Assembly (NCBI RefSeq): GCF_017168235.1
Contig: NZ_JABFAO010000011.1
Location: forward strand, 617,513 to 681,512
Length of the DNA stretch: 64,000 nucleotides
Direction: 5' to 3'
Source: Rhodococcus sp. KRD197
GTDB taxonomy: Bacteria; Actinomycetota; Actinomycetes; Mycobacteriales; Mycobacteriaceae
Part shown: positions 9,337 to 17,945 of the stretch, in pieces
Numbering within the stretch: the stretch's first letter is position 1
Layout: every line of letters begins with the position of its first letter
Program-made: the position numbers and the translations under genes
The notes under the pieces: model-generated
What the model saw: the letters and a program-made list of their open reading frames with translations, nothing else
What the model was told of the DNA's origin: nothing
Databases searched by the model: none

Positions 9337-9864
9337 GTGAACTTCGCACCGAAGACCAAGAAGCTACTGGCCATCGGAACTGCCGGACTCGTCGTCCTGG
9401 CCGTTGCGTTCGTCGCGGGATTGACGATGTTGATCCGGCAGGCCCCGGCGCATCTACCGACGATCACGGCATTCGCCAACGGGAAGGCCGTCAGCGTCGA
9501 GCCGTTTCTGTACTGCCCGGTCGACGCCCCGCTGTGCGAAAGCGAGGGCGTCACCACGGTGCTGCCGGTGAGTGAGCACAGCGTGCTGCAGCTGTCTCTG
9601 CCGTCGGAGATCACGTCGGCCCCGTGGATCGCGGCAGCGGTGTACGCGGGCGAGGGCAGCGACATCGTCGAGACCGACACCTTCTACCTACCCGGTGCGA
9701 AACTGCACCTGACCGTGCCTCCGGTGGACGGCGACGGACGCGAACTACTGGGTGTCGAGATTCGACTGCCCTCGGGAATCATCGACTCCGACACCCAGCA
9801 GGAGGAGATCATCTCGCACGCGATCTGGTCGATAGCGACCATCGAGCCGATCGCTATCGAATAG
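9337..9864 (+). CDS. DUF2771 exported or membrane-anchored protein
   Basis: A 175-residue protein with one N-terminal membrane segment (about residues 10-32) and an extracytoplasmic beta-rich domain. A cysteine pair lies near residues 60 and 67 (YCPVDAPLCE). It fits DUF2771 (Rv0875c-like). The gene starts with GTG directly after the stop of the MFS gene, a gene pair also found in mycobacteria, which suggests a joint envelope function. It converges on the cold-shock gene with no gap. Confidence 0.8.
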   Translation: MNFAPKTKKLLAIGTAGLVVLAVAFVAGLTMLIRQAPAHLPTITAFANGKAVSVEPFLYCPVDAPLCESEGVTTVLPVSEHSVLQLSLPSEITSAPWIAAAVYAGEGSDIVETDTFYLPGAKLHLTVPPVDGDGRELLGVEIRLPSGIIDSDTQQEEIISHAIWSIATIEPIAIE

Positions 9865-10278
9865 TCAGCTGTCGAGTTCGCGCGCGACGGCGCGCACCAC
9901 CTCGGAGATCTTCTGAGCTGTCTTGCGATCCGGGTACTTGCCCTTGCGCAGCTCAGGCTGCACGGTCGCTTCGAGCAGCGTGATCATGTCCTCGACCATG
10001 CCGTGCAGCTGGTCGGGGGTGTGTTTGCGCTCGACGTGTTCGCGACGATTGGCAGTGTTCTGTCGCACGGTGGGTGCGGGAGCGAGAACCTCGAGTGTCA
10101 ACGCCTGCGGACCTCGACGGCCCGCAGCCACACCGAACTCGACGCGTTGGCCCGCCTTGAGGCTTTCGACGCCTGCAGGCAGCGCAGAGGAGCGGACGTA
10201 GACGTCCTCCCCTTCTTCCTGCGAGAGAAAGCCGAATCCCTTGTCGACGTCGTACCACTTCACCTTGCCGGTAGGCAC
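9865..10278 (-). CDS. cspB: Cold-shock domain protein with C-terminal extension
   Basis: A 137-residue protein made of an N-terminal cold-shock fold (KGFGFLS and VYVRSSAL nucleic-acid-binding motifs, residues 1-68) and a roughly 65-residue charged tail predicted to be helical ([17 protein letters not shown]). Mycobacterial CspB (Rv0871) has a similar extended layout. The start is GTG 10278 (PTGKVKWYD), matching family N-termini; GTG 10287 is three codons upstream. It is expected to bind single-stranded RNA or DNA as a chaperone. Confidence 0.9.
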   Translation of the reverse strand: MPTGKVKWYDVDKGFGFLSQEEGEDVYVRSSALPAGVESLKAGQRVEFGVAAGRRGPQALTLEVLAPAPTVRQNTANRREHVERKHTPDQLHGMVEDMITLLEATVQPELRKGKYPDRKTAQKISEVVRAVARELDS

Positions 10279-10423
10279 TGCGCTCACCCGTCCATTTGTC
10301 TCGTATGGTCTTGCTGGCATAAAATTTCGCGCCCCGCACAACAAGCAGGACGCGAATACACCAGTCTAGCGCGAAGGGTAGGTGCCGGGCACCTCGGTTT
10401 TCTTCGCAGCTACCGTTGCTCCC

Positions 10424-10642
10424 GTGACAGAACGACGACGCAGCGCGAACTCCGCACTCCTGCGAATAGCACTGACTCTGTTCGCAGCGGGACTCCTCGC
10501 CATCGCAGCGATATTCTTGGTGCCTGCGGTCGGCGGGAACGAGCCGCCGCTTTGGCTTTACCTGACTGCAATGCTTGCGGCGCCGACTGGATTCGTTCTC
10601 GCGATAGTCTTTGCGTTGTTGTCCGGCAGGCGTGCAAAATAG
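10424..10642 (+). CDS. Small two-helix membrane protein
   Basis: A 72-residue protein with two hydrophobic helices joined by a short PAVGGNEPPLW loop and a basic C-terminus (GRRAK). I do not recognise the family. GTG 10424 (TERRRSANS) is the likely start; earlier in-frame GTG 10382 would add a non-conserved stretch. It sits 15 nt upstream of the YccF gene and is probably co-transcribed with it. Confidence 0.6.
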   Translation: MTERRRSANSALLRIALTLFAAGLLAIAAIFLVPAVGGNEPPLWLYLTAMLAAPTGFVLAIVFALLSGRRAK

Positions 10643-10657
10643 GTTGGGGAAGAAATC

Positions 10658-11029
10658 GTGCGAGTGATCCTTAACATCATCTGGTTGATCTTCGGTGGGC
10701 TATGGCTCGCGCTCGGCTACTTCCTGGCAGGCATCATCTGCTGCATTCTCATCGTGACCATTCCGTTCGGCATCGCCTCGTTCCGGATCGGCGTCTACGC
10801 ACTGTGGCCGTTCGGCAAGACCGTGGTGGACAAGCCCACATCCGGAGTCGCCTCGGTGGTCGGGAACGTCATCTGGTTGATCGTGGCGGGTGTGTGGTTG
10901 GCCATCGGGCACATCGTGTCTGCCTTCGCAATGGCGATCACCATCATCGGCATCCCCCTCGCCATCGCGAATCTGAAGATGATCCCGATCTCGCTCATGC
11001 CTCTCGGCAAGGACATCGTCGACGCCTGA
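10658..11029 (+). CDS. YccF domain-containing membrane protein
   Basis: A 123-residue inner-membrane protein with two copies of the YccF (DUF307) repeat: IIWLIFGGLWLALGYF at the N-terminus and VIWLIVAGVWLAIGHI near residue 68, each followed by a PFGKTVV or PLGKDIV end motif. It corresponds to Rv0870c-like proteins. The role is unknown. Start is GTG 10658, preceded by a GGGGAAG ribosome-binding site. Confidence 0.9.
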   Translation: MRVILNIIWLIFGGLWLALGYFLAGIICCILIVTIPFGIASFRIGVYALWPFGKTVVDKPTSGVASVVGNVIWLIVAGVWLAIGHIVSAFAMAITIIGIPLAIANLKMIPISLMPLGKDIVDA

Positions 11030-11061
11030 AGTCAGGGCACGGTCCCGTTGTGGAACGGCAC

Positions 11062-11093
11062 GGGAACCTTTCGCAGGGTCGCAGCATCCAACT
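11062..11093 (+). promoter_or_regulatory. ECF-type promoter motif, copy A (upstream of hsp70-like gene)
   Basis: GGGAACC (11062-11068), 15 nt, then GCATCCAACT (11084-11093). The same two blocks occur ahead of the DxDxDG gene and the lipoprotein gene. The GGAAC-type -35 is characteristic of ECF sigma factors. It lies 143 nt upstream of the Hsp70-like start and is also preceded by an imperfect GC hairpin (11041-11068) that could end the YccF transcript. Confidence 0.7.
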
Positions 11094-11236
11094 TCAGGTG
11101 GAGGTAAATTCCTTCCCGGTCGTGGCGCCTCGATGCCCGGCCGATGCGAGAAGGGCGGATGGACTGTGTACAGGTGCACTGTGACGGCGCGATGCCGTGG
11201 ATGCATGCTCGACTCTCGTCGCGAGGTTCGGCAGTG

Positions 11237-13159
11237 ATGGCTGTACGTGACTGGGCACTCGCGATCGATTTCGGTACCTCGAATACCGCTGCAGCGCACA
11301 CGAGCCCGATCAGTGGTGCGGTGGAGGCGCTGACTCTGTCGCACAATCGCACGACGATGTCGTCGTCGGTCTTCGTCGAAGCGCCGGACCGAATCGCAGT
11401 CGGAGACGTAGCGACCGACCGCGCCGAGTCGAACCCTGCCGCGTTCATCCCGGCCCCGAAACGCGCAATCGGGCTGGGGGTGGTGACGGTCGACGGGTAC
11501 ACGGTCCCCGCGGCTGTACCGGTGGCTGCTGTTCTCGACTCTGTGATCGCACGTGCCAGGGCTGCTCACGGCGGTACCGCGCCGTCGAAGCTGGTGCTGA
11601 CACATCCCGAAGCCTGGTCGAGACGTGAGATTCAGGTGTTGCTCGATGCCGCCGCCCAGCTCGGTCACGATCCGTCTCAGGTGACCACGGTGTCCGAGCC
11701 TCGCGCGGCCGCGCACTATTACACCCGCGCGCACACGGTGACGCCGGGAACGAAAATCGCGGTCTTCGACTTCGGCGGAGGCACCCTCGACGTCGCGGTT
11801 CTCGAAGCGAACGCCCGCGGGAGCTTCGACGTCGTAGCCGCCCGCGGTGACAACGGGTTGGGCGGAAAGAACCTGGACGCGCATATGCGCCGCTGGGTGG
11901 ACCAGCAACTCGATGTCCGCGACCCCGATCTGCTCGACTTCGTCCGCACACGAGCCGCTCTGGACGTGCGGTATGCACTCGAAGATTCGATCCGTCGGGC
12001 GAAGGAACTGCTGTCGGAGGCTCCGTCTGCAACGATCACGGTCACGGGCGACGGGCGCACCGAACGTTTCCAGATCACCCGGGACGAGTTCGAAGAGCTG
12101 ATCTCCCCGGTGTTGGACAAGGCAGTCGAGCTGGCCAGGGCGACGCTGCTCGACGCCCGCATCACCGCGCCCGGCCAACTCGAAGCGCTGTACCTCACCG
12201 GCGGGTCGTCGAGGATCCCGGCAGTGCACGACCGCCTGCGCCCCCTCGGACCGATCGCGACGCTGGACGATCCGAAAACCGTGGTGGCGCAAGGAGCGTT
12301 GGCAGCCGCCGCACCGATCGTCCGCAGCCCGCAGGGCTCGATTCACAGCCCGCAGGGCTCGACTCACAGCCCGCAGGGCTCGATCCACAGCCCGCAGGGC
12401 TCGACTCGCACTCCGGGACCACAACCGACATGGCCGGCTCCAGCGGTACCCACTCCGCCTACTACTGCGTTCGCCGAGTGGCCGAGCCCGTCGACCGGAG
12501 CACCCGCGCACCCCGATCCCGCTACGGGTGGGCACAAGAAGTTGGCGATGGCAGGTGCCGCAGTCGCGGTCGCGGCGATCGCAGCCCTGGCAGGATTCTT
12601 CGTCCTCGATCGAAGCAGCGGCGATTCGGACACACCGACCGCAGACGGGCCGAGCTCGAGTGTGGCACAGGACGTCGATCCGGCTGCCGCGTCGGGAGGC
12701 GGAAACGGGGACACGCCGCCGACGACGAAAGAGGCTGTCGTCGCGGCCCTTCCATCGGCGCTGCGCTCGGAGCTCTCGGACTGCAAACAGACCGGAGAGA
12801 CCGACAACGGCGGTGCGCAGCTGCAATGCCAGATCGCGGCGGACAGTTTTTTGACGAGCGGAATAGTCGAGGAGAACAGTGGGGCGTCCTACATCACGGT
12901 CTCGGTGGACATCCGCGATGCAAAGAAGCAGGTCCTGCGGCTCCGGCAAGGGAATCAGAACGACACCGCGGCCGCCGACAATCAGATCGTGGAAAACGTC
13001 GCTCGCACTGCTGCGGCACACCTGTCCGCTCCAGAGATCACCGGTGCCTATTCCATCGCCTACGCCAACGGCGCGACCGGTGTGATGGTGGGTTATTACG
13101 ACGCGGTCGGGGCCGACGGCGCGAAGACCTTCCTCAGCCGCGCAGGACTGATCAACTAG
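11237..13159 (+). CDS. Membrane-anchored Hsp70-like protein
   Basis: A 640-residue Hsp70/actin-fold ATPase without the DnaK substrate-binding domain. The ATPase covers about residues 5-360: IDFGTSNTAAA (phosphate 1), FDFGGGTLDVAV near 175 (phosphate 2), LTGGSSRIPAV near 318 (adenosine). A Pro/Ser-rich linker with four 7-residue repeats follows, then one membrane helix near 435-460 and an external domain of about 170 residues holding a cysteine pair. This places the ATPase in the cytosol and a sensor-like domain outside. ATG 11237 is chosen because DWALAIDFGTSN is the usual beginning; GTG 11234 is adjacent. The gene has its own ECF-type promoter motif and terminator. Its client is unknown. Confidence 0.85.
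   Translation: MAVRDWALAIDFGTSNTAAAHTSPISGAVEALTLSHNRTTMSSSVFVEAPDRIAVGDVATDRAESNPAAFIPAPKRAIGLGVVTVDGYTVPAAVPVAAVLDSVIARARAAHGGTAPSKLVLTHPEAWSRREIQVLLDAAAQLGHDPSQVTTVSEPRAAAHYYTRAHTVTPGTKIAVFDFGGGTLDVAVLEANARGSFDVVAARGDNGLGGKNLDAHMRRWVDQQLDVRDPDLLDFVRTRAALDVRYALEDSIRRAKELLSEAPSATITVTGDGRTERFQITRDEFEELISPVLDKAVELARATLLDARITAPGQLEALYLTGGSSRIPAVHDRLRPLGPIATLDDPKTVVAQGALAAAAPIVRSPQGSIHSPQGSTHSPQGSIHSPQGSTRTPGPQPTWPAPAVPTPPTTAFAEWPSPSTGAPAHPDPATGGHKKLAMAGAAVAVAAIAALAGFFVLDRSSGDSDTPTADGPSSSVAQDVDPAAASGGGNGDTPPTTKEAVVAALPSALRSELSDCKQTGETDNGGAQLQCQIAADSFLTSGIVEENSGASYITVSVDIRDAKKQVLRLRQGNQNDTAAADNQIVENVARTAAAHLSAPEITGAYSIAYANGATGVMVGYYDAVGADGAKTFLSRAGLIN
12323..12406 (+). repeat. Four 21-nt tandem repeats in the Hsp70 linker
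   Basis: Four near-identical 21-nt units encode repeated SPQGS(I/T)H heptads in the linker between ATPase and membrane helix. Each unit contains a short palindrome (AGCCCGCAGGGCT). The number is likely to vary between strains by slippage, changing linker length. Confidence 0.9.
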
Positions 13160-13196
13160 CAAGCCGAAGAGACTCGGCCACAACACTTTCCACAGC

Positions 13197-13233
13197 AGGG
13201 GCTGCCAGGACCAATCCGGTCTTGGCAGCCCCT
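13197..13233 (+). terminator. Hairpin terminator after hsp70-like gene
   Basis: AGGGGCTGCCA pairs with TGGCAGCCCCT and the stem continues inward (GACC/GGTC), about 16-17 pairs with a 5-nt loop. There is no strong U-tract, as is common in actinobacteria. It separates the Hsp70 gene from the next transcription unit. Confidence 0.7.
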
Positions 13234-13301
13234 CCTGCCGCTTCTGAAGCGCTGTAGGACGATGACCGATCCTCGAGTCGGGACATTCTTTTTCGGTACC
13301 C

Positions 13302-13334
13302 GGGAACCTTTCGCGGGCCCGAGTGCATCCAACT
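13302..13334 (+). promoter_or_regulatory. ECF-type promoter motif, copy B (upstream of the DxDxDG/C39/sigma operon)
   Basis: GGGAACC (13302-13308), 16 nt, GCATCCAACT (13325-13334), sharing GGGAACCTTTCGC with copy A. It lies 55 nt before the ATG of the DxDxDG-repeat gene, and the operon it would drive contains the ECF sigma gene, so autoregulation is likely. Confidence 0.75.
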
Positions 13335-13389
13335 ATCGACCGCAACAACGACAGCAACTCCAAAAGACACGCCAGAAAGAGGACATGCC

Positions 13390-14358
13390 ATGCAGAACGA
13401 CGACAAGGCCGTCTACGACAGCACCGACTCCGCCGAGTACGAAGCCAAGCTCGACGCGATCGCCGGCGATCCGACCCTGAGTGTCGAGGAGAAAGCCGAC
13501 GCCATCACCAACGCCATGGAGGAAGAAATGAACGAAATCTCTGCTGCCACTTCTACATCCGACGACGTCGACACGACACCGGTACCGGCAGCATCGTCGG
13601 CAGCATCGTCGCCAGAGGTGACCGCCGACCCGTCGACCGCCACCTACGGCGACACCGCGGCCAACGCATCGGAATCGGTGCCCCCTGCCGAGGCACCGGC
13701 TGCCTCGACGGTCAACGAGACGATCGGGGTCAACGGTCAGGTCGACTACGTCTCGCCACGCGATGTGGACGGCGACGGTCTCGTCGATCTGACTCATTCG
13801 CGAGTCGACGGAATCGACACCACCACCCACTATGAGGAAGACGGCACGATCACCCTGATAGAGCAGGACACCGACTCGAACGGCACCTACGAGACCGCAG
13901 TAGCGCAGCAGTCCGACGGCAGCATCCGCATCGCCGAGGATCTCGACGACGACGGCACGGTCGATCTGGCAACGTTCCACGACCCCGTCAGCGGTGCGCC
14001 GGTCCGCCAGGACACCATCGAGGGCAATGCGATCACCGAAACACTGCTGGACGTGAACGGCGACGGTGACGCGGACGTCCTGCTGATCGACTCGAACGGC
14101 GACGGCCGGTTCGACACCGCGATGCTCGACTCCGATGCCGACGGCCGCGTCAACGCCACCCTCGTCGACACCGACGGTGACGGCCGATTCGATCTTGGTC
14201 AGCTCGACAGCAACGGTGACGGTGATTACGACACCGTGGCCACCAGCGCCGACACGGATCTCGGAAGCATCGAGAGCCTGGAATCCACCATTCCCGCCGA
14301 CGACAACTACCACGCGCAGGCCGGCACGTATCCGGCCGAATCGCACAGCGACCTCTGA
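13390..14358 (+). CDS. DxDxDG-repeat, putative calcium-binding protein
   Basis: A very acidic 322-residue protein. Residues 1-120 are low-complexity (Asp/Ala/Thr/Ser-rich). Residues about 126-280 carry eight copies of a D-x-D/N-x-D-G loop (for example DVDGDG, DSNGDG, DTDGDG), the pattern of thrombospondin-type-3 or dockerin-like Ca2+ sites. There is no signal peptide, so secretion, if any, is non-classical. It is the first gene of an operon driven by promoter motif B and is followed 34 nt later by a C39-like peptidase. Calcium binding is inferred from the motif; I do not know a characterised homologue. Confidence 0.8.
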   Translation: MQNDDKAVYDSTDSAEYEAKLDAIAGDPTLSVEEKADAITNAMEEEMNEISAATSTSDDVDTTPVPAASSAASSPEVTADPSTATYGDTAANASESVPPAEAPAASTVNETIGVNGQVDYVSPRDVDGDGLVDLTHSRVDGIDTTTHYEEDGTITLIEQDTDSNGTYETAVAQQSDGSIRIAEDLDDDGTVDLATFHDPVSGAPVRQDTIEGNAITETLLDVNGDGDADVLLIDSNGDGRFDTAMLDSDADGRVNATLVDTDGDGRFDLGQLDSNGDGDYDTVATSADTDLGSIESLESTIPADDNYHAQAGTYPAESHSDL

Positions 14359-14392
14359 CCGAGCATTCTTCGAAGACAAAGGGGGCCGACCG

Positions 14393-15307
14393 ATGCACGA
14401 GCTCGATACGACCGCGATGTGGCCGTCCGATGCGACAGATGATCTCGCCGACAGGTTTGTCGCAGAGCAGGTCACCACGGACTACTCCGAGGACAGCATG
14501 GCAGTCGCCGCGCTGATCGGTGCACCGGCCGGCCCCCACCGTGAAGACCAGCACGAACCTGTCGACACACGACCCGAGTCGGGTGCACCCTCCGCGGCCG
14601 ACTCCCTGGCAACGGGAAACCCTGCACTCGACATCGACCTCTCCGACGTCGATGTTCCGACGTCACCGAGCGATGCCGATGCAGTGCACGGAAACCCTGC
14701 GCAATGGACGATCAACTGGTTCTACCAACAGTTCGACGGATACTGTGGCCCCGCGGTCGTCGGACAACTCGTCGCCGAATACACAGAGGCCGACATCAGC
14801 GACCCCCGACACCTCGTCGACCGCGCAGTCGAGTTGGGGCTGATGGCCGGTGATGATCCTGCCGGCGGAATGACACTGCCCGCCATCGAGATCCTTCTCG
14901 AAGATCAGGGCGTGCCCGCCTCCATCAGCTCTGGGTCTCTCGACGATCTCCGCTCGGCCCTCGACAACGGGCACGGCGTCGTCGCGATGGTCGACTCCGG
15001 AGAAATCTGGAAACCCGAGCACGAAGGCATCGAAGACAACCGCCCCGATCATGTCCTGGTCGTCGCCGGAATCGACGACGCACGCGGCGTCGTCATCCTC
15101 TCCGACCCCGGAGTACCGTACGGCAATCAACTCGAGGTTCCGATCGAGCAGTTCGAGCAAGCCTGGGCCGACTCCGGGCATCAGATGCTCGTAGCCGACG
15201 ATTCGGATCCCGATTTGATGCCGGCCGGCACCGACTCGACCACCACGGCACCGCCCGTATCCGACACGCGGACGCCCAGAACGACGGTCATCTCGCTTCG
15301 CTCGTGA
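14393..15307 (+). CDS. C39-like cysteine peptidase family protein
   Basis: A 304-residue protein with a disordered acidic N-terminal third and a papain-like C39 domain from about residue 103. The probable catalytic Cys is at 118 in QQFDGYCGPAVVGQLV, His at 220 in PDHVLVVAG and Asp at 238 in LSDPG. No signal peptide or transporter domain is visible, so it is not a standard bacteriocin exporter. ATG 14393 follows a GGGGG ribosome-binding site. It is in the same operon as the DxDxDG protein, which could be its substrate or partner (inference). Confidence 0.8.
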   Translation: MHELDTTAMWPSDATDDLADRFVAEQVTTDYSEDSMAVAALIGAPAGPHREDQHEPVDTRPESGAPSAADSLATGNPALDIDLSDVDVPTSPSDADAVHGNPAQWTINWFYQQFDGYCGPAVVGQLVAEYTEADISDPRHLVDRAVELGLMAGDDPAGGMTLPAIEILLEDQGVPASISSGSLDDLRSALDNGHGVVAMVDSGEIWKPEHEGIEDNRPDHVLVVAGIDDARGVVILSDPGVPYGNQLEVPIEQFEQAWADSGHQMLVADDSDPDLMPAGTDSTTTAPPVSDTRTPRTTVISLRS

Positions 15308-15393
15308 ACCAACAGGCACAATGAACACACCGGACCTCGAGGCGCGCCATCACAGCCCGCAGCCGAGTCGATCGAACAGTAGCGAGGTGAACG

Positions 15394-15789
15394 ATGACCG
15401 ACGACCACATGGCCTTGCTGCGTGAGCTCGCCGGCGACCTGCCACCGCTTCCCGACGAGGTCTGGAACCGCACCCTCGACGCCGCATTCGCCCCCGACGC
15501 AGCCGTCGATTCCGACCTCGTTCCCGAGATGGACGATCGTCCCATCGTCCCCGACGACGAGGACCTCGTGCTCGACGACGAGGACCTCAGCCCCGACGAC
15601 ACTGCGCTCGACGGCATCGTGCTCGACGACGAAGCACCTCATCTCGCCGACGGTGACAGCGAGAGCGACCTTCTCCTGGCCGACGACCTGGGAATCGACA
15701 CCGACGACGCAGGACCGGGTGACGACCTCGGTCACCACCTCGATATCGACCTCGGGCATCCCGACCAGCCGGGCGACGACCTGCTTTGA
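15394..15789 (+). CDS. Highly acidic hypothetical protein
   Basis: A 131-residue protein, strongly Asp/Leu-rich, with no membrane segment. Residues 8-32 (LRELAGDLPPLPDEVWNRTL) look like a conserved folded motif; the rest is repetitive (DDEDL, LDDE). I do not recognise the family. It lies between the C39-like and ECF sigma genes, so it could modulate the sigma factor, since no anti-sigma gene is visible, but this is only positional reasoning. Confidence 0.65.
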   Translation: MTDDHMALLRELAGDLPPLPDEVWNRTLDAAFAPDAAVDSDLVPEMDDRPIVPDDEDLVLDDEDLSPDDTALDGIVLDDEAPHLADGDSESDLLLADDLGIDTDDAGPGDDLGHHLDIDLGHPDQPGDDLL

Positions 15790-15937
15790 CGCGACCTACC
15801 GCCGGGCCCTGCAACGCTCCGTGGAAGCTCGATGCTGCCGCGGGCACGCTCACGTCCGCCTGGGTTCGTACCCGTGGGTACTATCTCTCCGCCGGGGTGG
15901 ACACGGCGAAGATTCGCAGCATCGATCGGGGGGTGGA

Positions 15938-16486
15938 ATGAGCGAGTCAGAGCTGATCGCTGCATGCCGCCTCGGTGATCACCGTGCATTCGCCGACCTC
16001 GTCGGCCGATACCGCACCAATGCCTGGCACGTCTGCCTACAGATCACCGGCAACACCCACGATGCCGAAGACGCCTTCCAGGACACCATCACTGCCGCTT
16101 GGCAGAATTTGCACAGGTTCCGCGGCGAGGCACGCTTCAGCACCTGGCTGCACCGCATCGCGGTCAATGCCGCCCTCGCTGTCGTGCGCCGCCGCAAACC
16201 GACCTCGAGCCTCGACGACGACACCACCGACGAGCCGGGCATCGACCTCGGCCACGACCAGCCTCGAATCGACGACCGGGTCGCCACCGCATCCGTCGTC
16301 CACCAAGCCTTGAACGAGCTACCCGAGGACTTTCGCGTCGCGATCGTGCTCGCCGAATTCGCCGACCTGCCCTACGCCGACATCGCCGAACATCAAGGTG
16401 TGTCGGTGGCGACGGTCAAGACCCGCATCCACCGTGCACGTAAACAGCTCGCCCTCCTGCTCGGTCCCCGTACCGACGTCCACTGA
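15938..16486 (+). CDS. ECF RNA polymerase sigma factor
   Basis: A 182-residue group-4 sigma factor with region 2 at about residues 8-75 (DAEDAFQDTITAAW, FRGEARFSTWLHRIAVNAAL) and region 4 at about 120-175 (LPYADIAEHQGVSVATVKTRIHRARKQL). Sequence style is SigM/SigW-like, without a C-terminal extension. ATG 15938 follows GGGGGTGG. It ends the operon that begins at promoter motif B and is closed by a strong bidirectional hairpin. No anti-sigma gene follows. Its likely targets are the three matching promoter motifs nearby. Confidence 0.9.
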   Translation: MSESELIAACRLGDHRAFADLVGRYRTNAWHVCLQITGNTHDAEDAFQDTITAAWQNLHRFRGEARFSTWLHRIAVNAALAVVRRRKPTSSLDDDTTDEPGIDLGHDQPRIDDRVATASVVHQALNELPEDFRVAIVLAEFADLPYADIAEHQGVSVATVKTRIHRARKQLALLLGPRTDVH

Positions 16487-16529
16487 CAATCGGGTTGCAG
16501 GCACGAAGAGAGACATCGAACGCGGCAAA

Positions 16530-16572
16530 AGCCGTCCGGCACATCCCATTCGCTGGGGTGTGCCGGACGGCT
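16530..16572. terminator. Bidirectional hairpin terminator
   Basis: An 18-bp stem (16530-16547 with 16555-16572) including GCCGTCCGGCACA and one G-T pair, with a 7-nt loop. On the minus strand the stem is followed by TTTTGC, an intrinsic terminator for the lipoprotein gene. On the plus strand it ends the sigma operon. Confidence 0.9.
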
Positions 16573-16594
16573 CCGAGTTCGATCCGGCCGCGCT

Positions 16595-17875
16595 CTACGC
16601 TGCGTTCTGGTCGGCCTGTTCGAGGATCAGGTACTGGGCGCTGATCTGTTGGTCGACGTCCTTCTTGTCGTCCGTTCCGTACGCTTCGCCGACATAGCGC
16701 CCGTTGACAACCAAGCAATAGTCGGTCGTCCCGTCCGTGGTGTCCTTGCTCAGGCACACTGCGTCGGGAAGCCCCTGCGGCGACGGCGCTTCCACGTATC
16801 CCTGCGAGGTGAGGTCATTGCGGAATTCCTCGACGATCATCTGCGCACCGGCGTCGTCGGACGCCCGGTAGACGTTGGTCTTGTACACCGCGTTGTGGTC
16901 GGAACCGGCTTCGGTGAGAACGCGGTAGGTCAACGGCGGGTTCGTCGAGCGGTGTGACATTCCACGGGGGCCGTAAGAAGCCATGTCGTTACCGGAATCC
17001 GCCTGCTCGTCTTCCTCGGGAATGGCGTAGAGGAGGATCTTGTCCTGGTCGATCATGGGCAATTCGGCAGGCTCGCCCCCGTTCTGCGCCAGAGTCGGTT
17101 GCGCCGGGAACTGGTCGATGAGCGGACCTTGCAGATCGAGCGCGCGAGCCACGGCCTGAGCGGTCCACTCTTTCTCGTCGGCAGGTGCTTTGGCCCAGGT
17201 GTAGAGCAGGTAATTGTTGTGCGCGGTGAACGCGTTGACGGACACCTCAGGACCAGCACTGTAGGTGTATTCCGACGTCGAGACCAGAGTATTGGGCAGG
17301 ATTCCGATCGTCTCCGGGGTCTCGACGCCGGTGCCGTCGGAATCGACGGTGGTCAACCCGGCGTGCATCTCCTGGGCTGCGGCGGCAGCGTCGTCGGAGG
17401 TCTCGAAGCGCAGGACCATCTGCACGAGCGAGCGGGACGGGTCGGTGACGGCCGTGGTCGAAGTTGCGGCCGTGGAGACGTACCCGTAGAGCATGCCGTG
17501 GGTTTCGGCGACGTCGGCAGCATTCCCGCTGAGTACTGCATTGAGGTTCTCGTGGCTGCGGATGACCATCGTGGGCATCTTCACTGTGACCAAGTTCGGG
17601 TCCACCTCGAAGGGCACCACGACGAACTCGGCCAATCGCTGGGTTTCCACGTCCAGGATGTTGTCCTTGGTGGCACGACCGAACTCCGGAGCCGGGCTCG
17701 TGGGATAGCTTCCGGTATCGAGTGCCGCCGGGTCGACCGCACTGCTCTCCGGGCTCGCATCTCCGCCGGATTTCGCGACGGCCAGGCCGTCTGTGGTGTC
17801 GGTGCCGCATCCGGCCAGTACCGCACCGGCACAGGCAATCGCCCCTGCACGCCTCAGCCATGTTCTCGTACGCAC
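16595..17875 (-). CDS. DUF7373-type lipoprotein
   Basis: A 426-residue predicted lipoprotein. The signal peptide (VRTRTWLRRAG then a hydrophobic run) ends in the lipobox LAGC with Cys 23. The mature part is two related alpha/beta halves, with a cysteine pair near the C-terminus (VCLSK and DYCLV). It resembles DUF7373 lipoproteins of mycolic-acid bacteria. GTG 17875 has a GAGAGG ribosome-binding site 5-8 nt away; the frame continues upstream through the promoter and is not coding there. It is preceded by promoter motif C and is divergent from the dynamin pair, as lpqJ neighbours iniBAC in mycobacteria. Confidence 0.8.
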   Translation of the reverse strand: MRTRTWLRRAGAIACAGAVLAGCGTDTTDGLAVAKSGGDASPESSAVDPAALDTGSYPTSPAPEFGRATKDNILDVETQRLAEFVVVPFEVDPNLVTVKMPTMVIRSHENLNAVLSGNAADVAETHGMLYGYVSTAATSTTAVTDPSRSLVQMVLRFETSDDAAAAAQEMHAGLTTVDSDGTGVETPETIGILPNTLVSTSEYTYSAGPEVSVNAFTAHNNYLLYTWAKAPADEKEWTAQAVARALDLQGPLIDQFPAQPTLAQNGGEPAELPMIDQDKILLYAIPEEDEQADSGNDMASYGPRGMSHRSTNPPLTYRVLTEAGSDHNAVYKTNVYRASDDAGAQMIVEEFRNDLTSQGYVEAPSPQGLPDAVCLSKDTTDGTTDYCLVVNGRYVGEAYGTDDKKDVDQQISAQYLILEQADQNAA

Positions 17876-17945
17876 GCGAAGATCCTCTCGGTTGAAAGCC
17901 CGGTCGCATATGACTGTGCCGGGCTCGTTGTCGGTGTCACTGACT

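Noticed and set aside
12323..12406. Regular repeats resembling a small CRISPR array
   Set aside because: The 21-nt units are contiguous, have no spacers and encode an in-frame protein linker.
10700..13363. 887-codon minus-strand open frame across the Hsp70 gene
   Set aside because: Arg/His-rich composition and no domain; caused by high third-position GC in the real plus-strand Hsp70 gene.
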